64,000 bases of DNA from Pseudomonas paralcaligenes (GTDB taxonomy: Bacteria; Pseudomonadota; Gammaproteobacteria; Pseudomonadales; Pseudomonadaceae), in the NCBI RefSeq assembly GCF_019655855.1, contig NZ_BPFX01000007.1, positions 372,001-436,000 on the forward strand, written 5' to 3'. The notes under the pieces were generated by a model. That model saw only the letters and a list, made by a program, of their open reading frames with translations, had not been told where the DNA came from and did not search any database. Positions 34,784 through 42,871 of the stretch are shown piece by piece. The translations under genes and the position numbers were made by a program. How positions within the stretch are numbered: the first letter of the stretch is position 1; every line of letters begins with the position of its first letter.

Positions 34784-35956
34784 ATGTCCAGAGGCGCCCC
34801 GATTCCCCGCGACCCCGCCAACGATTACTCCAACGAGCAGGCCAGCGCGCGCCGCGACTTCGTCAAGCAACAGACCGGCGCCTCGCTGGATACGGTCGGC
34901 AAGTACGCCATCGACCCGGAAGTCACCCGCGGCAACATCGAGAACTTCATTGGCGTGGTGCAGATGCCCCTTGGGCTGGCCGGCCCCCTGCGGATAGAGG
35001 GTGAGCACGCGTGCGGCGACTTCTACGTGCCGATGGCCACCACCGAAGGCACCCTGCTGGCCAGCTACAGCCGGGGCATGCGCGCCATCAGCGCGTCGGG
35101 TGGGGTGAAGACCACCGTGGTCAAGCACTCCATGCAGCGCGCGCCGGTGTTCCTCTTCGAGAACGCGCTGCAGGCCCGCGAATTCGGCGCCTGGCTGGTC
35201 AGCGAGTTCGAGACGATTAAGGCGGTGAGCGAAACCACGACCCGCAGCGGCAAGCTGTTCGAGATCGAGCAGTACCCCGTGGCCAACATGCTCTACACCC
35301 GCTTCTGCTACACCACCGGCGATGCCGCCGGACAGAACATGACCAGCAAGGCCACCTTCGCCGCCTGCGAATGGATCAAGGCCAACCACCCCTTGCAGCC
35401 GCGCTACATCCTCTCCGGCGCCCTCGACACCGACAAGAAGCACTCGGCCATGAACATGATCCAGACCCGCGGCAAACGGGTGATCGCCGAGTTCACCCTC
35501 AAGCGTGAAGTGGCCCATGAGCTGCTGCGCGTCGACCCCGCCAACCTCTACCGCTACCGGCAGATCGCTGCCGTGGGAGCCTTCCAGGCCGGCTCGGCGT
35601 ACAGCGGCGCGCATTCGGCCAACGGGCTGGCGGCGCTGTACATCGCCACCGGACAGGACGCGGCCAACGTGGCCGAATCCCACGGCGGCATCACCTACGG
35701 GCAGTTGCTGGACAACGGCGACTACTACTGGTCGGTGACCCTGCCGGCGGTGATCTGCGCGACCCACGGCGGCGGCACCGGCCTGCCGACCCAGCGCGAA
35801 TGCCTGGAGATGCTGGGCTGCTACGGCGCCGGCAAGGCCGACAAGCTGGCGGAAATCATCGCCGCGGTGGTGCTGGCCGGCGACGTTTCGCTGACCTCGG
35901 CGATCCTGGCCGGGGACTGGGTCAGCAGCCATGAGGCGCTGGGGCGCAATCGCTGA
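34784..35956 (+). CDS. Hydroxymethylglutaryl-CoA reductase, class I-like
   Basis: 390-residue HMG-CoA reductase converting HMG-CoA to mevalonate (or the reverse). The whole catalytic set is visible: Glu88 in MATTEGTLLAS, Lys218 in LDTDKKHSAMNMI, Asp292 in ATGQDAANV and His383 in VSSHEALGRNR; NADPH-binding GDAAGQNMTSKAT begins at 179 and ENFIGVVQMPLGLAGPL at 53. These blocks match class I (eukaryal/archaeal) rather than the class II catabolic enzyme of P. mevalonii. GCAGGAGAG precedes the ATG. No other mevalonate gene is nearby. Rare in Pseudomonas; role unknown. Confidence 0.9.
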   Translation: MSRGAPIPRDPANDYSNEQASARRDFVKQQTGASLDTVGKYAIDPEVTRGNIENFIGVVQMPLGLAGPLRIEGEHACGDFYVPMATTEGTLLASYSRGMRAISASGGVKTTVVKHSMQRAPVFLFENALQAREFGAWLVSEFETIKAVSETTTRSGKLFEIEQYPVANMLYTRFCYTTGDAAGQNMTSKATFAACEWIKANHPLQPRYILSGALDTDKKHSAMNMIQTRGKRVIAEFTLKREVAHELLRVDPANLYRYRQIAAVGAFQAGSAYSGAHSANGLAALYIATGQDAANVAESHGGITYGQLLDNGDYYWSVTLPAVICATHGGGTGLPTQRECLEMLGCYGAGKADKLAEIIAAVVLAGDVSLTSAILAGDWVSSHEALGRNR

Positions 35957-36083
35957 GGTCGTGGTAGGCGCACGTGGCGCGGGCAGGGAAACGAGCTCTC
36001 GGTACAGGCTCCAGTAACCCTGGAGTCTCGCCGCACCAGCGGCGGCGGTATGGCGCGGACAGCTATACCGGCCACTGTCGCTT

Positions 36084-36254
36084 TCACGACTCGCCGTCGA
36101 TCTTGTCGGAGAACCAGTTGACCAGCATGTAGGGAATCACAGAGGGAAAGAAATAAAGCGGATTGCGCTGGTAGATCGCGAAGGCGATGCCGCTCCAGCA
36201 GATCAGGGCTGCGCCCCATCTGAATTTGTCCGACAGCTTGAGGGGCTCTTTCAT
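36084..36254 (-). CDS. Small membrane protein, 56 residues
   Basis: Starts MKEPLKLSDKFRWGAALICW and has two hydrophobic stretches (WGAALICWSGIAFAIY and LYFFPSVIPYMLVNWF) with a charged tail ending DKIDGES, probably a two-helix inner-membrane hairpin. Not recognised. Ribosome site is weak (GGGA). It could extend to an upstream start at 36302. Lies convergent to the HMG-CoA reductase gene. Confidence 0.5.
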   Translation of the reverse strand: MKEPLKLSDKFRWGAALICWSGIAFAIYQRNPLYFFPSVIPYMLVNWFSDKIDGES

Positions 36255-36353
36255 CCGGTCCCGACTCCGTGGTGACCCGCGAACGTACAAGGCACGAAGC
36301 AATACTCACCCTATCCCTGGGCTATTCCGCAAAGGCCGTCACACTTCCAGCGC

Positions 36354-36411
36354 ATGACAGCTGTCATCCGCTTTAATCGCGTTGACATCCGACACGCTTC
36401 GGATGTTGAAT
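36354..36411 (+). promoter_or_regulatory. Promoter with two palindromes before the RNA-repair operon
   Basis: ATGACAGCTGTCAT (36354-36367) is a perfect 14-bp palindrome. It is followed by TTGACA (36382-36387), an 18-base spacer and TTGAAT (36406-36411). The spacer carries an inverted repeat ACATCCGA/TCGGATGT (36385-36392, 36399-36406). This looks like a regulated σ70 promoter with operators, about 180 bases before the ligase gene. No σ54 -24/-12 element was found here. The remaining spacer to 36593 shows no gene. Confidence 0.5.
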
Positions 36412-36593
36412 CCGCGCCCTTATTTCCACCCTCTCCTTCAGTGGTGAACGAAGTGCCTCGCGCCAGCCAACTCGCCTGATACCGACGACGGTCCATCGTG
36501 CCTGATGGCTGCCCGCACCCGCGTGGCCGCTTCCCACATTCTGCCCGCCTGAACCTTGTCGTCGGTTTTCCCTATTTCCTATGGAGAAAACCC

Positions 36594-37454
36594 ATGAACA
36601 TGGATTTCCGCGCCTATGCGCAAAACCTCGAGCTGCACAAATACCCACGCACTCCGCACCTGGAGGGCTCCCGCCTGCAACCAGGCGACACGGATACCGA
36701 TCAGGTCCGTTATTCCTCCCTGACCGGTCGGTGGCTGGTCGTCGAGGAAAAGCTGGATGGCGCGAATGCCGGCATCAGCTTCTCGGCCGCCGGTGAACTG
36801 CTCCTGCAGTCCCGCGGCCACTACCTGACCGGCGGCGGCCGGGAACGGCAGTTCAACCTCTTCAAGCAATGGGCCGTAGCTCATGAGGACTGGTTGTTGA
36901 GCCGCCTCGAAGACCGATACGTACTGTTCGGAGAATGGCTGCACAAGAAGCACTCGGTGTTCTACGACCACCTGCCGCACTTCTTCTGCGAGTTCGACGT
37001 CTGGGACCGGGCGCGAGGCGTGTTCCTGTCGACAGCCGCCCGACGCCAGCTTCTACGGGGCGGCCCGGTGCTCTCCGTTCCGGTCCTTCATGAAGGGCCG
37101 GCGCCGGCGCGGCTCAGGGACCTGCTCGACCTGGTCGGTGATTCCCAGGCCAAGTCGGTGACCTGGGGCTGCGCGTTCGAAGCCACGGTGCAGCGGGAAG
37201 GACTGGACCTGGAACGCGCCTGGCGACAGTGCGACAAGTCGAGCGTGATGGAAGGCCTGTACCTGAAGCTCGAAGACGAGAGCGAAACGACCGGACGCCT
37301 CAAATGGGTCCGCAGGGACTTCGTCCAGGCCATCCTGGACGCGGACCAGCACCATGCGAACCAGCCCTTCATCCCGAACCTGCTGGCGGACGGGGTAGAC
37401 CTCTACTCCCCTCGCCTCTCGAGGGACTGGAACGGCTTGCGGCGCGGCTACTGA
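36594..37454 (+). CDS. ATP-dependent RNA ligase family protein
   Basis: 286-residue nucleotidyltransferase of the RNA ligase superfamily. Motif I EEKLDGAN with the AMP-accepting Lys53, motif III LFGEW (111-115), motif IIIa FFCEFDVWD (130-138), motif IV MEGLYLKLED (219-228) and motif V LKWVR (236-240) are all in order, so catalysis is expected. A C-terminal tail of about 45 residues follows. GGAG precedes the ATG. Seals 3'-OH/5'-phosphate ends; the neighbouring HD-kinase would prepare these ends. DNA ligation cannot be excluded. Confidence 0.9.
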   Translation: MNMDFRAYAQNLELHKYPRTPHLEGSRLQPGDTDTDQVRYSSLTGRWLVVEEKLDGANAGISFSAAGELLLQSRGHYLTGGGRERQFNLFKQWAVAHEDWLLSRLEDRYVLFGEWLHKKHSVFYDHLPHFFCEFDVWDRARGVFLSTAARRQLLRGGPVLSVPVLHEGPAPARLRDLLDLVGDSQAKSVTWGCAFEATVQREGLDLERAWRQCDKSSVMEGLYLKLEDESETTGRLKWVRRDFVQAILDADQHHANQPFIPNLLADGVDLYSPRLSRDWNGLRRGY

Positions 37455-37469
37455 GGGAGAACATGAGAC

Positions 37470-38621
37470 ATGGACATTCGACAACTGAAAGGCCTGGTAC
37501 CCGTACCCGGCCAAAACCTCGACGCGAAGGCGTGCCTGGAGGCCATCCCGGCCCTGGCCCGGCTGGCGAGTACGCCCCAGGACCCGTACTACCACGCCGA
37601 AGGTGATGTGTGGACGCACACCTGCATGGTGGTCGAGGCGCTGCTCGCCCAACCGGTCTACCAGCAGGCGACCGAGGAACAGCGCTTCGTGCTGTTCATC
37701 GCCGCCCTGCTGCACGACATCTCGAAGCCGGACACCACGGTGATCGATACTGAGACCGGCCGCATCGGCCAGCCGGGCCACTCACGTCGCGGCGCCATCG
37801 ACGCGCGCCTGCTGCTGTGGCGTGCGGGCGTGCCTTTCGCGCTGCGGGAGCAGGTCTGCCGGATCATCTCGGTACATCAGCTCCCGTTCTTCGCGCTCTC
37901 GGGCAACCGCAGCGGACAAAGCCCAGAGTTCATCCTGCACAAGCTGTCGTGGGAACTCCCGGTATGGATGCTGTGCGCAGTCGCTGAAGCGGACATGCAG
38001 GGGCGGTCCTACGAAGGGAAGCAAGGCGTCCTCGACGAGATCGAGCTGTTCCGGGAGCTGGCTGCGGAGGAAGGCTGCCTGCATGGGCCACGCGCCTTCG
38101 TGGATGACTACACCCGGGTCCAGTATTTCCGCGGCGCCCGCGTGCACCCCGACTACGCGCTGCACGAGCCGGAAGGCTCTCGCGTCATCGTGTTGTCCGG
38201 CATGCCCGCCAGCGGCAAGAACACCTGGGTGGCCAGGCACCACTCAGACCTGCCGGTGGTCTCGTTCGACGACGCCCGCGAGGCGCTGGGCCTGCGCCAT
38301 GGCGAGAACGAAGGGGCGGCCGCCCACTTCGCGATCGACCAGGCGAAGGCACTTCTGCGCGAGAAAAAGCCCTTCGTCTGGAACTCGACGCACCTGTCGG
38401 CCCAGATGAGAAAAAAGACCCTCGACCTGCTGTACGCCTACCAGGCGAACGTGCAGATCGAATACCTGGAGATGCCCGAGAAGGAGATCTACCGGCGCAA
38501 CAGCAGCCGGGATACCAGCCTGCGCAACGACGACATCCGGCGAATGCTGTTCAAGTGGGAGGTGCCACTGCCAACCGAAGCGCACCGGGTTCGTTACCAC
38601 GGCGACCAAGGCGCTTTTTAG
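37470..38621 (+). CDS. HD phosphoesterase fused to polynucleotide kinase (HD-Pnk)
   Basis: 383-residue two-domain end-healing enzyme. N-terminal HD domain: His50 in VWTHTCMV, HD pair 82-83 in LLHDISKPD, His104 and His136, Asp175. It should remove 2',3'-cyclic phosphate or phosphate ends. C-terminal P-loop kinase from about 238: GMPASGKNTW (244-253), VVSFDDAR near 264 and the lid RRNSSRD near 342, phosphorylating 5'-OH ends. The domain order matches the HD-Pnk enzymes described from Runella. It follows the ligase by 15 bases, giving a complete healing-and-sealing operon. Confidence 0.9.
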   Translation: MDIRQLKGLVPVPGQNLDAKACLEAIPALARLASTPQDPYYHAEGDVWTHTCMVVEALLAQPVYQQATEEQRFVLFIAALLHDISKPDTTVIDTETGRIGQPGHSRRGAIDARLLLWRAGVPFALREQVCRIISVHQLPFFALSGNRSGQSPEFILHKLSWELPVWMLCAVAEADMQGRSYEGKQGVLDEIELFRELAAEEGCLHGPRAFVDDYTRVQYFRGARVHPDYALHEPEGSRVIVLSGMPASGKNTWVARHHSDLPVVSFDDAREALGLRHGENEGAAAHFAIDQAKALLREKKPFVWNSTHLSAQMRKKTLDLLYAYQANVQIEYLEMPEKEIYRRNSSRDTSLRNDDIRRMLFKWEVPLPTEAHRVRYHGDQGAF

Positions 38622-38680
38622 GTGGCGATGGGGGCATTCCATCTGATGGCCGTATGCTGGAAATACGCTGTTCGGAGATG

Positions 38681-38803
38681 GAGGCTGCCGTCGACGGCAG
38701 CCTCATGCGAATGATCGCTTTCGGTCGGAGGCAGACTTGGAAGTCGTCTGATTTCGGGCAGAAGGAGACGCTGGCAGATGGCAGCGTCTAATCCTAATTT
38801 AGA
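38681..38803. terminator. Inverted repeats between convergent operons
   Basis: A perfect 24-bp palindrome (38681-38704; arms GAGGCTGCCGTC/GACGGCAGCCTC), a stem AGACGCTG/CAGCGTCT (38766-38773, 38782-38789) and GTCTAA/TTTAGAC (38785-38803) lie between the RNA-repair operon and the convergent flavoprotein gene. None has a clean T-run; probably a bidirectional 3' region. Confidence 0.45.
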
Positions 38804-39758
38804 CTCTAAGCAGTGCTGCCTTCGCCTCTGTATATTCGCGCTTGAGCTGCGCGACATATTGGGCCACCGCTTGCACCCGGCTGATCGAGCCGATGCCCTG
38901 GCCGCAGCCCCAGATGTCTTTCCAGGCCTTCTTGGCGTCGCCGCCGAAGTTCATCTGGCTCGGGTCGCTCTGCGCCAGGGCGTTGGGATCCAGGCCGGCG
39001 GCGATGATCGACGGCTTCAGGTAGTTGCCGTGCACGCCGGTGAAGAGGTTGCTGTAGACAATGTCGTCGGACGAGCACTCGACGATGGCCTTCTTGTAGG
39101 TGTCGGCGGCATTGGCCTCCTCAGTGGCGATGAAAGCCGAGCCGATATAGGCGAAGTCGGCGCCCATGGCCTGGGCGGCCAGCACCGCGCCACCGGTAGA
39201 GATGGAGCCGGATAACGCCAGCGGGCCATCGAACCACTGGCGGATCTCCTGGATCAGGGCGAACGGGCTCTTCTCTCCGGCATGGCCGCCGGCACCCGCG
39301 GCGACGGCGATCAGGCCGTCGGCGCCCTTCTCGATCGCCTTGCGGGCGAAGGCGTTGTTGATCACGTCATGCAGTACCACGCCGCCATAGGAATGCGCCG
39401 CCGCGTAGATGTCCTCGCGCGCGCCCAGCGAGGTGATGATGATCGGCACCCGGTACTTCACGCAGAGCGCCATGTCGTGCTCCAGGCGGTCGTTGCTGCG
39501 GTGCACGATCTGGTTGATGGCGAACGGTGCCGCGGGGCGGTCGGGATTGTCCCGGTTATAGGCCGCCAGGGTCTCGGTTATCTCCGCCAGCCAGTCTTCC
39601 AGCAATGAGGCGGGACGTGCGTTGAGCGCCGGCATGGAACCGACCACGCCGGCCTTGCACTGCTCGATCACCAGCTTGGGATTGCTGATGATGAACAGCG
39701 GCGAGCCGATCACCGGGAAGGGCAAGCGATCCAGCGGTGCGGGCAATCTGGACATCAT
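38799..39758 (-). CDS. Nitronate monooxygenase-family flavoprotein
   Basis: 319-residue FMN TIM-barrel of the nitronate monooxygenase / enoyl reductase-like family. FPVIGSPLFIISNPKLVIE at the N terminus, GHAGEKSPF (loop with catalytic-type His in AGGHAG near 180), and the phosphate-binding SGSISTGGAVLAAQAMGADFAYIGSAF near 205. GGAG precedes the ATG at 39758. In acyl-CoA catabolic clusters such proteins can be dehydrogenases or reductases (IpdC in steroid degradation is one). Last gene of the minus-strand set starting at 43654; true substrate unknown. Confidence 0.82.
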   Translation of the reverse strand: MMSRLPAPLDRLPFPVIGSPLFIISNPKLVIEQCKAGVVGSMPALNARPASLLEDWLAEITETLAAYNRDNPDRPAAPFAINQIVHRSNDRLEHDMALCVKYRVPIIITSLGAREDIYAAAHSYGGVVLHDVINNAFARKAIEKGADGLIAVAAGAGGHAGEKSPFALIQEIRQWFDGPLALSGSISTGGAVLAAQAMGADFAYIGSAFIATEEANAADTYKKAIVECSSDDIVYSNLFTGVHGNYLKPSIIAAGLDPNALAQSDPSQMNFGGDAKKAWKDIWGCGQGIGSISRVQAVAQYVAQLKREYTEAKAALLRV

Positions 39759-39811
39759 GAACTCCTGTTTCCTGTGCGAGATGGCGCCTGTTCGGCAGGC
39801 GCCGGTTGTGC

Positions 39812-40495
39812 TCAAACTACAGGGATACCACGCTGCCCGGCCAGCCCCACGAGTGTGGGACGCAGGCCGCGCTTGATCGCCGTGTAGGTGGCGCGATCAC
39901 GGGTCGCCATATCGGCGGCCAGGGCCATCGCGGCGGGCAGCACCCGGTCTTCCGGCAGGGCCTGATGCACCACCTCGCGGCGCGCACACTCCTCCCCTCC
40001 CCAGGCATTGCCGGTGAGCGCCAGCTCGTCGATGGCGGCGCGGTTGGGCAGCAGACGGACGATGTCCAGCAGCGCCGGGGTGAAGGGCAGTTTGATCTTC
40101 ACCTCCGAGAAGCAGAAACGGCCGCGATCGGCGCGCATCAGACGGAAATCGCTGGCCGTGGCGATTAGCGCGCCGCCGGCATAGGCGTTGCCATTGATAG
40201 CTGCCACCACCGGCAGGTTGAGCAGGCCCAGGCGAATCAGGAAATTCTCCAGCCGCGTGGCGAAGGCCATGGGGTTCTTCTGCCGCATCAGCCAGGGCAG
40301 GTTGATGCCATTGCAGAAGGTCTTGGGGTCGGTGCTGATGATCACCAGCGCGGCATCACCACGCTCATGCTCGATCGCAGCGAAGTTCTCCAGGTACTCC
40401 TGCAGCACCTCGTCGCACAGCAGGTTGCCGGCCTCGCCATTGGTCAGGGTTAGGACGAAGACCCCGTCGTGCTTTTCCAACTTCATCGTGCTCAT
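39812..40495 (-). CDS. Enoyl-CoA hydratase/isomerase family protein
   Basis: 227-residue crotonase. The oxyanion-hole segments are FCNGINLPWL near residue 61 and NGNAYAGGALIATASDFRLM near 100. The usual hydratase glutamate region reads CFSEVKIKLPFTPALLD, so one catalytic glutamate (E) is present in the position of Glu144-type residues but the second is not evident; an isomerase or C-C hydrolase role is possible. GGAG ten bases before the ATG. Lies 17 bases downstream of the acyl-CoA dehydrogenase gene. Confidence 0.82.
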   Translation of the reverse strand: MSTMKLEKHDGVFVLTLTNGEAGNLLCDEVLQEYLENFAAIEHERGDAALVIISTDPKTFCNGINLPWLMRQKNPMAFATRLENFLIRLGLLNLPVVAAINGNAYAGGALIATASDFRLMRADRGRFCFSEVKIKLPFTPALLDIVRLLPNRAAIDELALTGNAWGGEECARREVVHQALPEDRVLPAAMALAADMATRDRATYTAIKRGLRPTLVGLAGQRGIPVV

Positions 40496-40512
40496 GAGCG
40501 GCTCCTGTGCGA

Positions 40513-41709
40513 CTACTTCAGCTGCGCCGACGACAGACCCAGCACGGCACGGGCGACGATCAACTGCTGGATTTGCTGAGTGCCCTCGAAGATGTCGAGG
40601 ATCTTGGAATCACGGGCGAACTTCTCCAGCAGGTACTCCTCGCTGAAGCCCAGAGTCGAGCAGAGCTCGACGCAGCGCAGCGTGACCTGATTGCCCATGC
40701 GCCCCGCCTTTGCCTTGGCCATGGATGCCTCCATGGAGTTGGGCCGCTTGTTGTCCGCCATCCAGGCCGCCTTCAGGCTGAGCAGGCGCGCCGCCTCGTA
40801 GTCGGCCTCCATGCGATAGATCTCCGCCTCCAGCGCGCTGGCGTTCCACAGGCTGCGCTCGTAGCTCGGCGTAAAGCCCTCGCGACCGAGGATCTCGTAC
40901 AGCAGATCGAGCGCCGCCCGCGCCACGCCCAAGGCCATGGCGGCGACCACCGGACGGGTATTGTCGAAGGTTTGCATGGCGCCGCCGAGGGCCTGCTTGG
41001 CATCCTCGGCGATCTCCGCCGAGCCCAGCACGTGATCCTTGGGGATACGGCAGTCGGTGAAGCTGATGGCGGCCGTGTCGGAGACGCGGAAGCCCAACTT
41101 CGGCTCCAGGCGCACCACCTGCATGCCCGGCGCGCCCTTGGGCACGATGAAGGACTTGATCGCGCGCTTGCCGAGCTTCTTGTCCAGCGTCGCCCACACC
41201 ACCACCGCATCACAGAACTGGCCGGCGGTGACGAAGATCTTCTCGCCGTTGAGCACCCACTCATCACCGTCCAGCCGTGCGCTGGTGACGATATTGGCGG
41301 TATCCGAGCCGGCGCCCGGCTCGGTGATGGCCATGGCGCACCACAACTTGCCGAACTTCTCGCGCTGCTCGGGTGTGCCCACGGCGGTGATCGCCGCATT
41401 GCCCAGGCCAAGGCCCGGAATGCTGTTGAGCATGGCCACGTCGCCCCAGCTCATTTCCGCGGTGGTCAGCACCGCCATCATGTTCTGGCCGTTCTTCACC
41501 CCGGCGGACGGCGCGCGCTCGCCTTTCTCGGCCGGAATGTTCATGACCCCGGTCGTCCTGATCATGTCGGCCACCGGAACCAGCTCGATGGGCTTGGCAT
41601 GCTCAGCCTTGTCGTACTTGCGACTGATGGGACGGAACACTTGCTTGGCCAGCGTGCGCGCCATGTTTGGCATGGTCAGCAGCTTGGCGGGGATTTCCAG
41701 ATTGATCAT
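40513..41709 (-). CDS. Acyl-CoA dehydrogenase
   Basis: 398-residue flavin enzyme. FAD/substrate motifs: MAITEPGAGSDTANIVTSA near 125, VLNGEKIFVTAG near 150; catalytic glutamate candidate in LDIFEGTQQIQQLIVARAVLG near 375 (position typical of medium/short-chain enzymes). Directly follows a second acyl-CoA dehydrogenase gene by 15 bases, suggesting a heteromeric enzyme like those that handle bulky acyl-CoAs in steroid-type pathways. Confidence 0.9.
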   Translation of the reverse strand: MINLEIPAKLLTMPNMARTLAKQVFRPISRKYDKAEHAKPIELVPVADMIRTTGVMNIPAEKGERAPSAGVKNGQNMMAVLTTAEMSWGDVAMLNSIPGLGLGNAAITAVGTPEQREKFGKLWCAMAITEPGAGSDTANIVTSARLDGDEWVLNGEKIFVTAGQFCDAVVVWATLDKKLGKRAIKSFIVPKGAPGMQVVRLEPKLGFRVSDTAAISFTDCRIPKDHVLGSAEIAEDAKQALGGAMQTFDNTRPVVAAMALGVARAALDLLYEILGREGFTPSYERSLWNASALEAEIYRMEADYEAARLLSLKAAWMADNKRPNSMEASMAKAKAGRMGNQVTLRCVELCSTLGFSEEYLLEKFARDSKILDIFEGTQQIQQLIVARAVLGLSSAQLK

Positions 41710-41724
41710 TTTGCTTTCCTCGCC

Positions 41725-42840
41725 TCAGATGATGGCCGCGCCTTCGAGCAGGCCGATGGCCCGCAGGTTGCGGTAGAAGAGCTCCACCAGGTGTTCGCGG
41801 ATAAAGCCATGCCCGCCGAGCAGCTGGATGCCGTTGCTGCCGATCTCCATGGCCTTCTCGGCGCAGAGCACGCGGGCCAGATAGGCCTCCTTGTGGAAGT
41901 CGAGGCCCTGTTCGGCGCGCGATGCCGCGCGCCAGGTCAGCAGGCGCATACCCTCCAGCTCGATGGCCATGTTCGCCACCATGAAGGCCACGGACTGGCG
42001 CTGGGCGATGGGCTCGCCGAAGGCCTTGCGCTCGTTCACGTAGGGCACCACGTAATCCAACACCGCTTGGCAGGTGCCCACCGCCAGCGCGCAGGTGCCG
42101 ATGCGTGCCAGATCCACCAGGCGCTGCAGATCGAAGGCCTTCTCGTCCTCGCCGAGTCGAGCGGAAGCTTCCACCTGCACCTCCTCGAAGCGGATGCGCG
42201 CCAGCTCCAGCGCCTTGAGGCCCATGGTCTCCTCGCGCATCGCGCTCACTCCTGCAGTACCGCGCTCGACGATAAAGGCGGCTGTGCCCTCCTCGTCCTG
42301 CAGCTGCACCACCACCAGCAGCAATTCGGCCGACAGGCCCAGCGCCACCAGGGACTTCTCGCCATTGAGCACGTAGCCCGAGCCCTCACGGCGCGCGGTG
42401 GTGCGCAGCTCGCTGGCCTCGAAACGCGCCCGCGGCTCCATCAGAGCCACGCTGGCGGCGATGAAGCTCTCGCCGGCCAGGCGCGGCAGGTACTTCTCCT
42501 GCTGGGCCTGGCTGCCCTGATCGAGCAGCGTGTTGACGAAGGACAGTGGCGTCACCGCGCCCAGCGCCAGGGACATGTCGCCCCAGGCCAGATCCTCGAT
42601 GGCCAGCATGTTGGAGATGGGCGAACGTGCGGCGCCCGCACCGCCCAGTGCCTCGGGAATCGGCATCAGGGTGAGGCCCAGCTCCAGGCTGCGGGCATAG
42701 AAGTCCGCCGGCACAGCGGTGGCCTCGTCGGCCTCGCGGCTATGGCTACGCAGGACGTCCTGGGCGAAGCGCTGCAGCGATTCGCGCGTCATGCGCTGAT
42801 CGTCGCTCAGGTTCAGGTCGAAGGGCTGATTGTTGGTCAT
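41725..42840 (-). CDS. Acyl-CoA dehydrogenase, second subunit-like
   Basis: 371-residue acyl-CoA dehydrogenase homologue. N-terminal helical domain to about 110, β-domain with VLNGEKSLVAL near 157, C-terminal helices with ERKAFGEPIAQRQSVAFMVANMA near 268 and LGGHGFIREHLVELFYRNLRAIGLLEG. The usual TEPxAGSD flavin motif is replaced by MEPRARFEASELRT, implying weakened FAD/substrate contacts as seen in non-catalytic partner subunits. Pairs with the next gene. Confidence 0.85.
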   Translation of the reverse strand: MTNNQPFDLNLSDDQRMTRESLQRFAQDVLRSHSREADEATAVPADFYARSLELGLTLMPIPEALGGAGAARSPISNMLAIEDLAWGDMSLALGAVTPLSFVNTLLDQGSQAQQEKYLPRLAGESFIAASVALMEPRARFEASELRTTARREGSGYVLNGEKSLVALGLSAELLLVVVQLQDEEGTAAFIVERGTAGVSAMREETMGLKALELARIRFEEVQVEASARLGEDEKAFDLQRLVDLARIGTCALAVGTCQAVLDYVVPYVNERKAFGEPIAQRQSVAFMVANMAIELEGMRLLTWRAASRAEQGLDFHKEAYLARVLCAEKAMEIGSNGIQLLGGHGFIREHLVELFYRNLRAIGLLEGAAII

Positions 42841-42871
42841 GGCGCTCTCTTGCGGTTAAGGACTACGGGAC

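Noticed and set aside
36430..36593. Possible σ54 (-24/-12) promoter for RNA repair genes, by analogy with rtc operons
   Set aside because: No GG-N10-GC arrangement with the consensus flanks was found upstream of the ligase gene.
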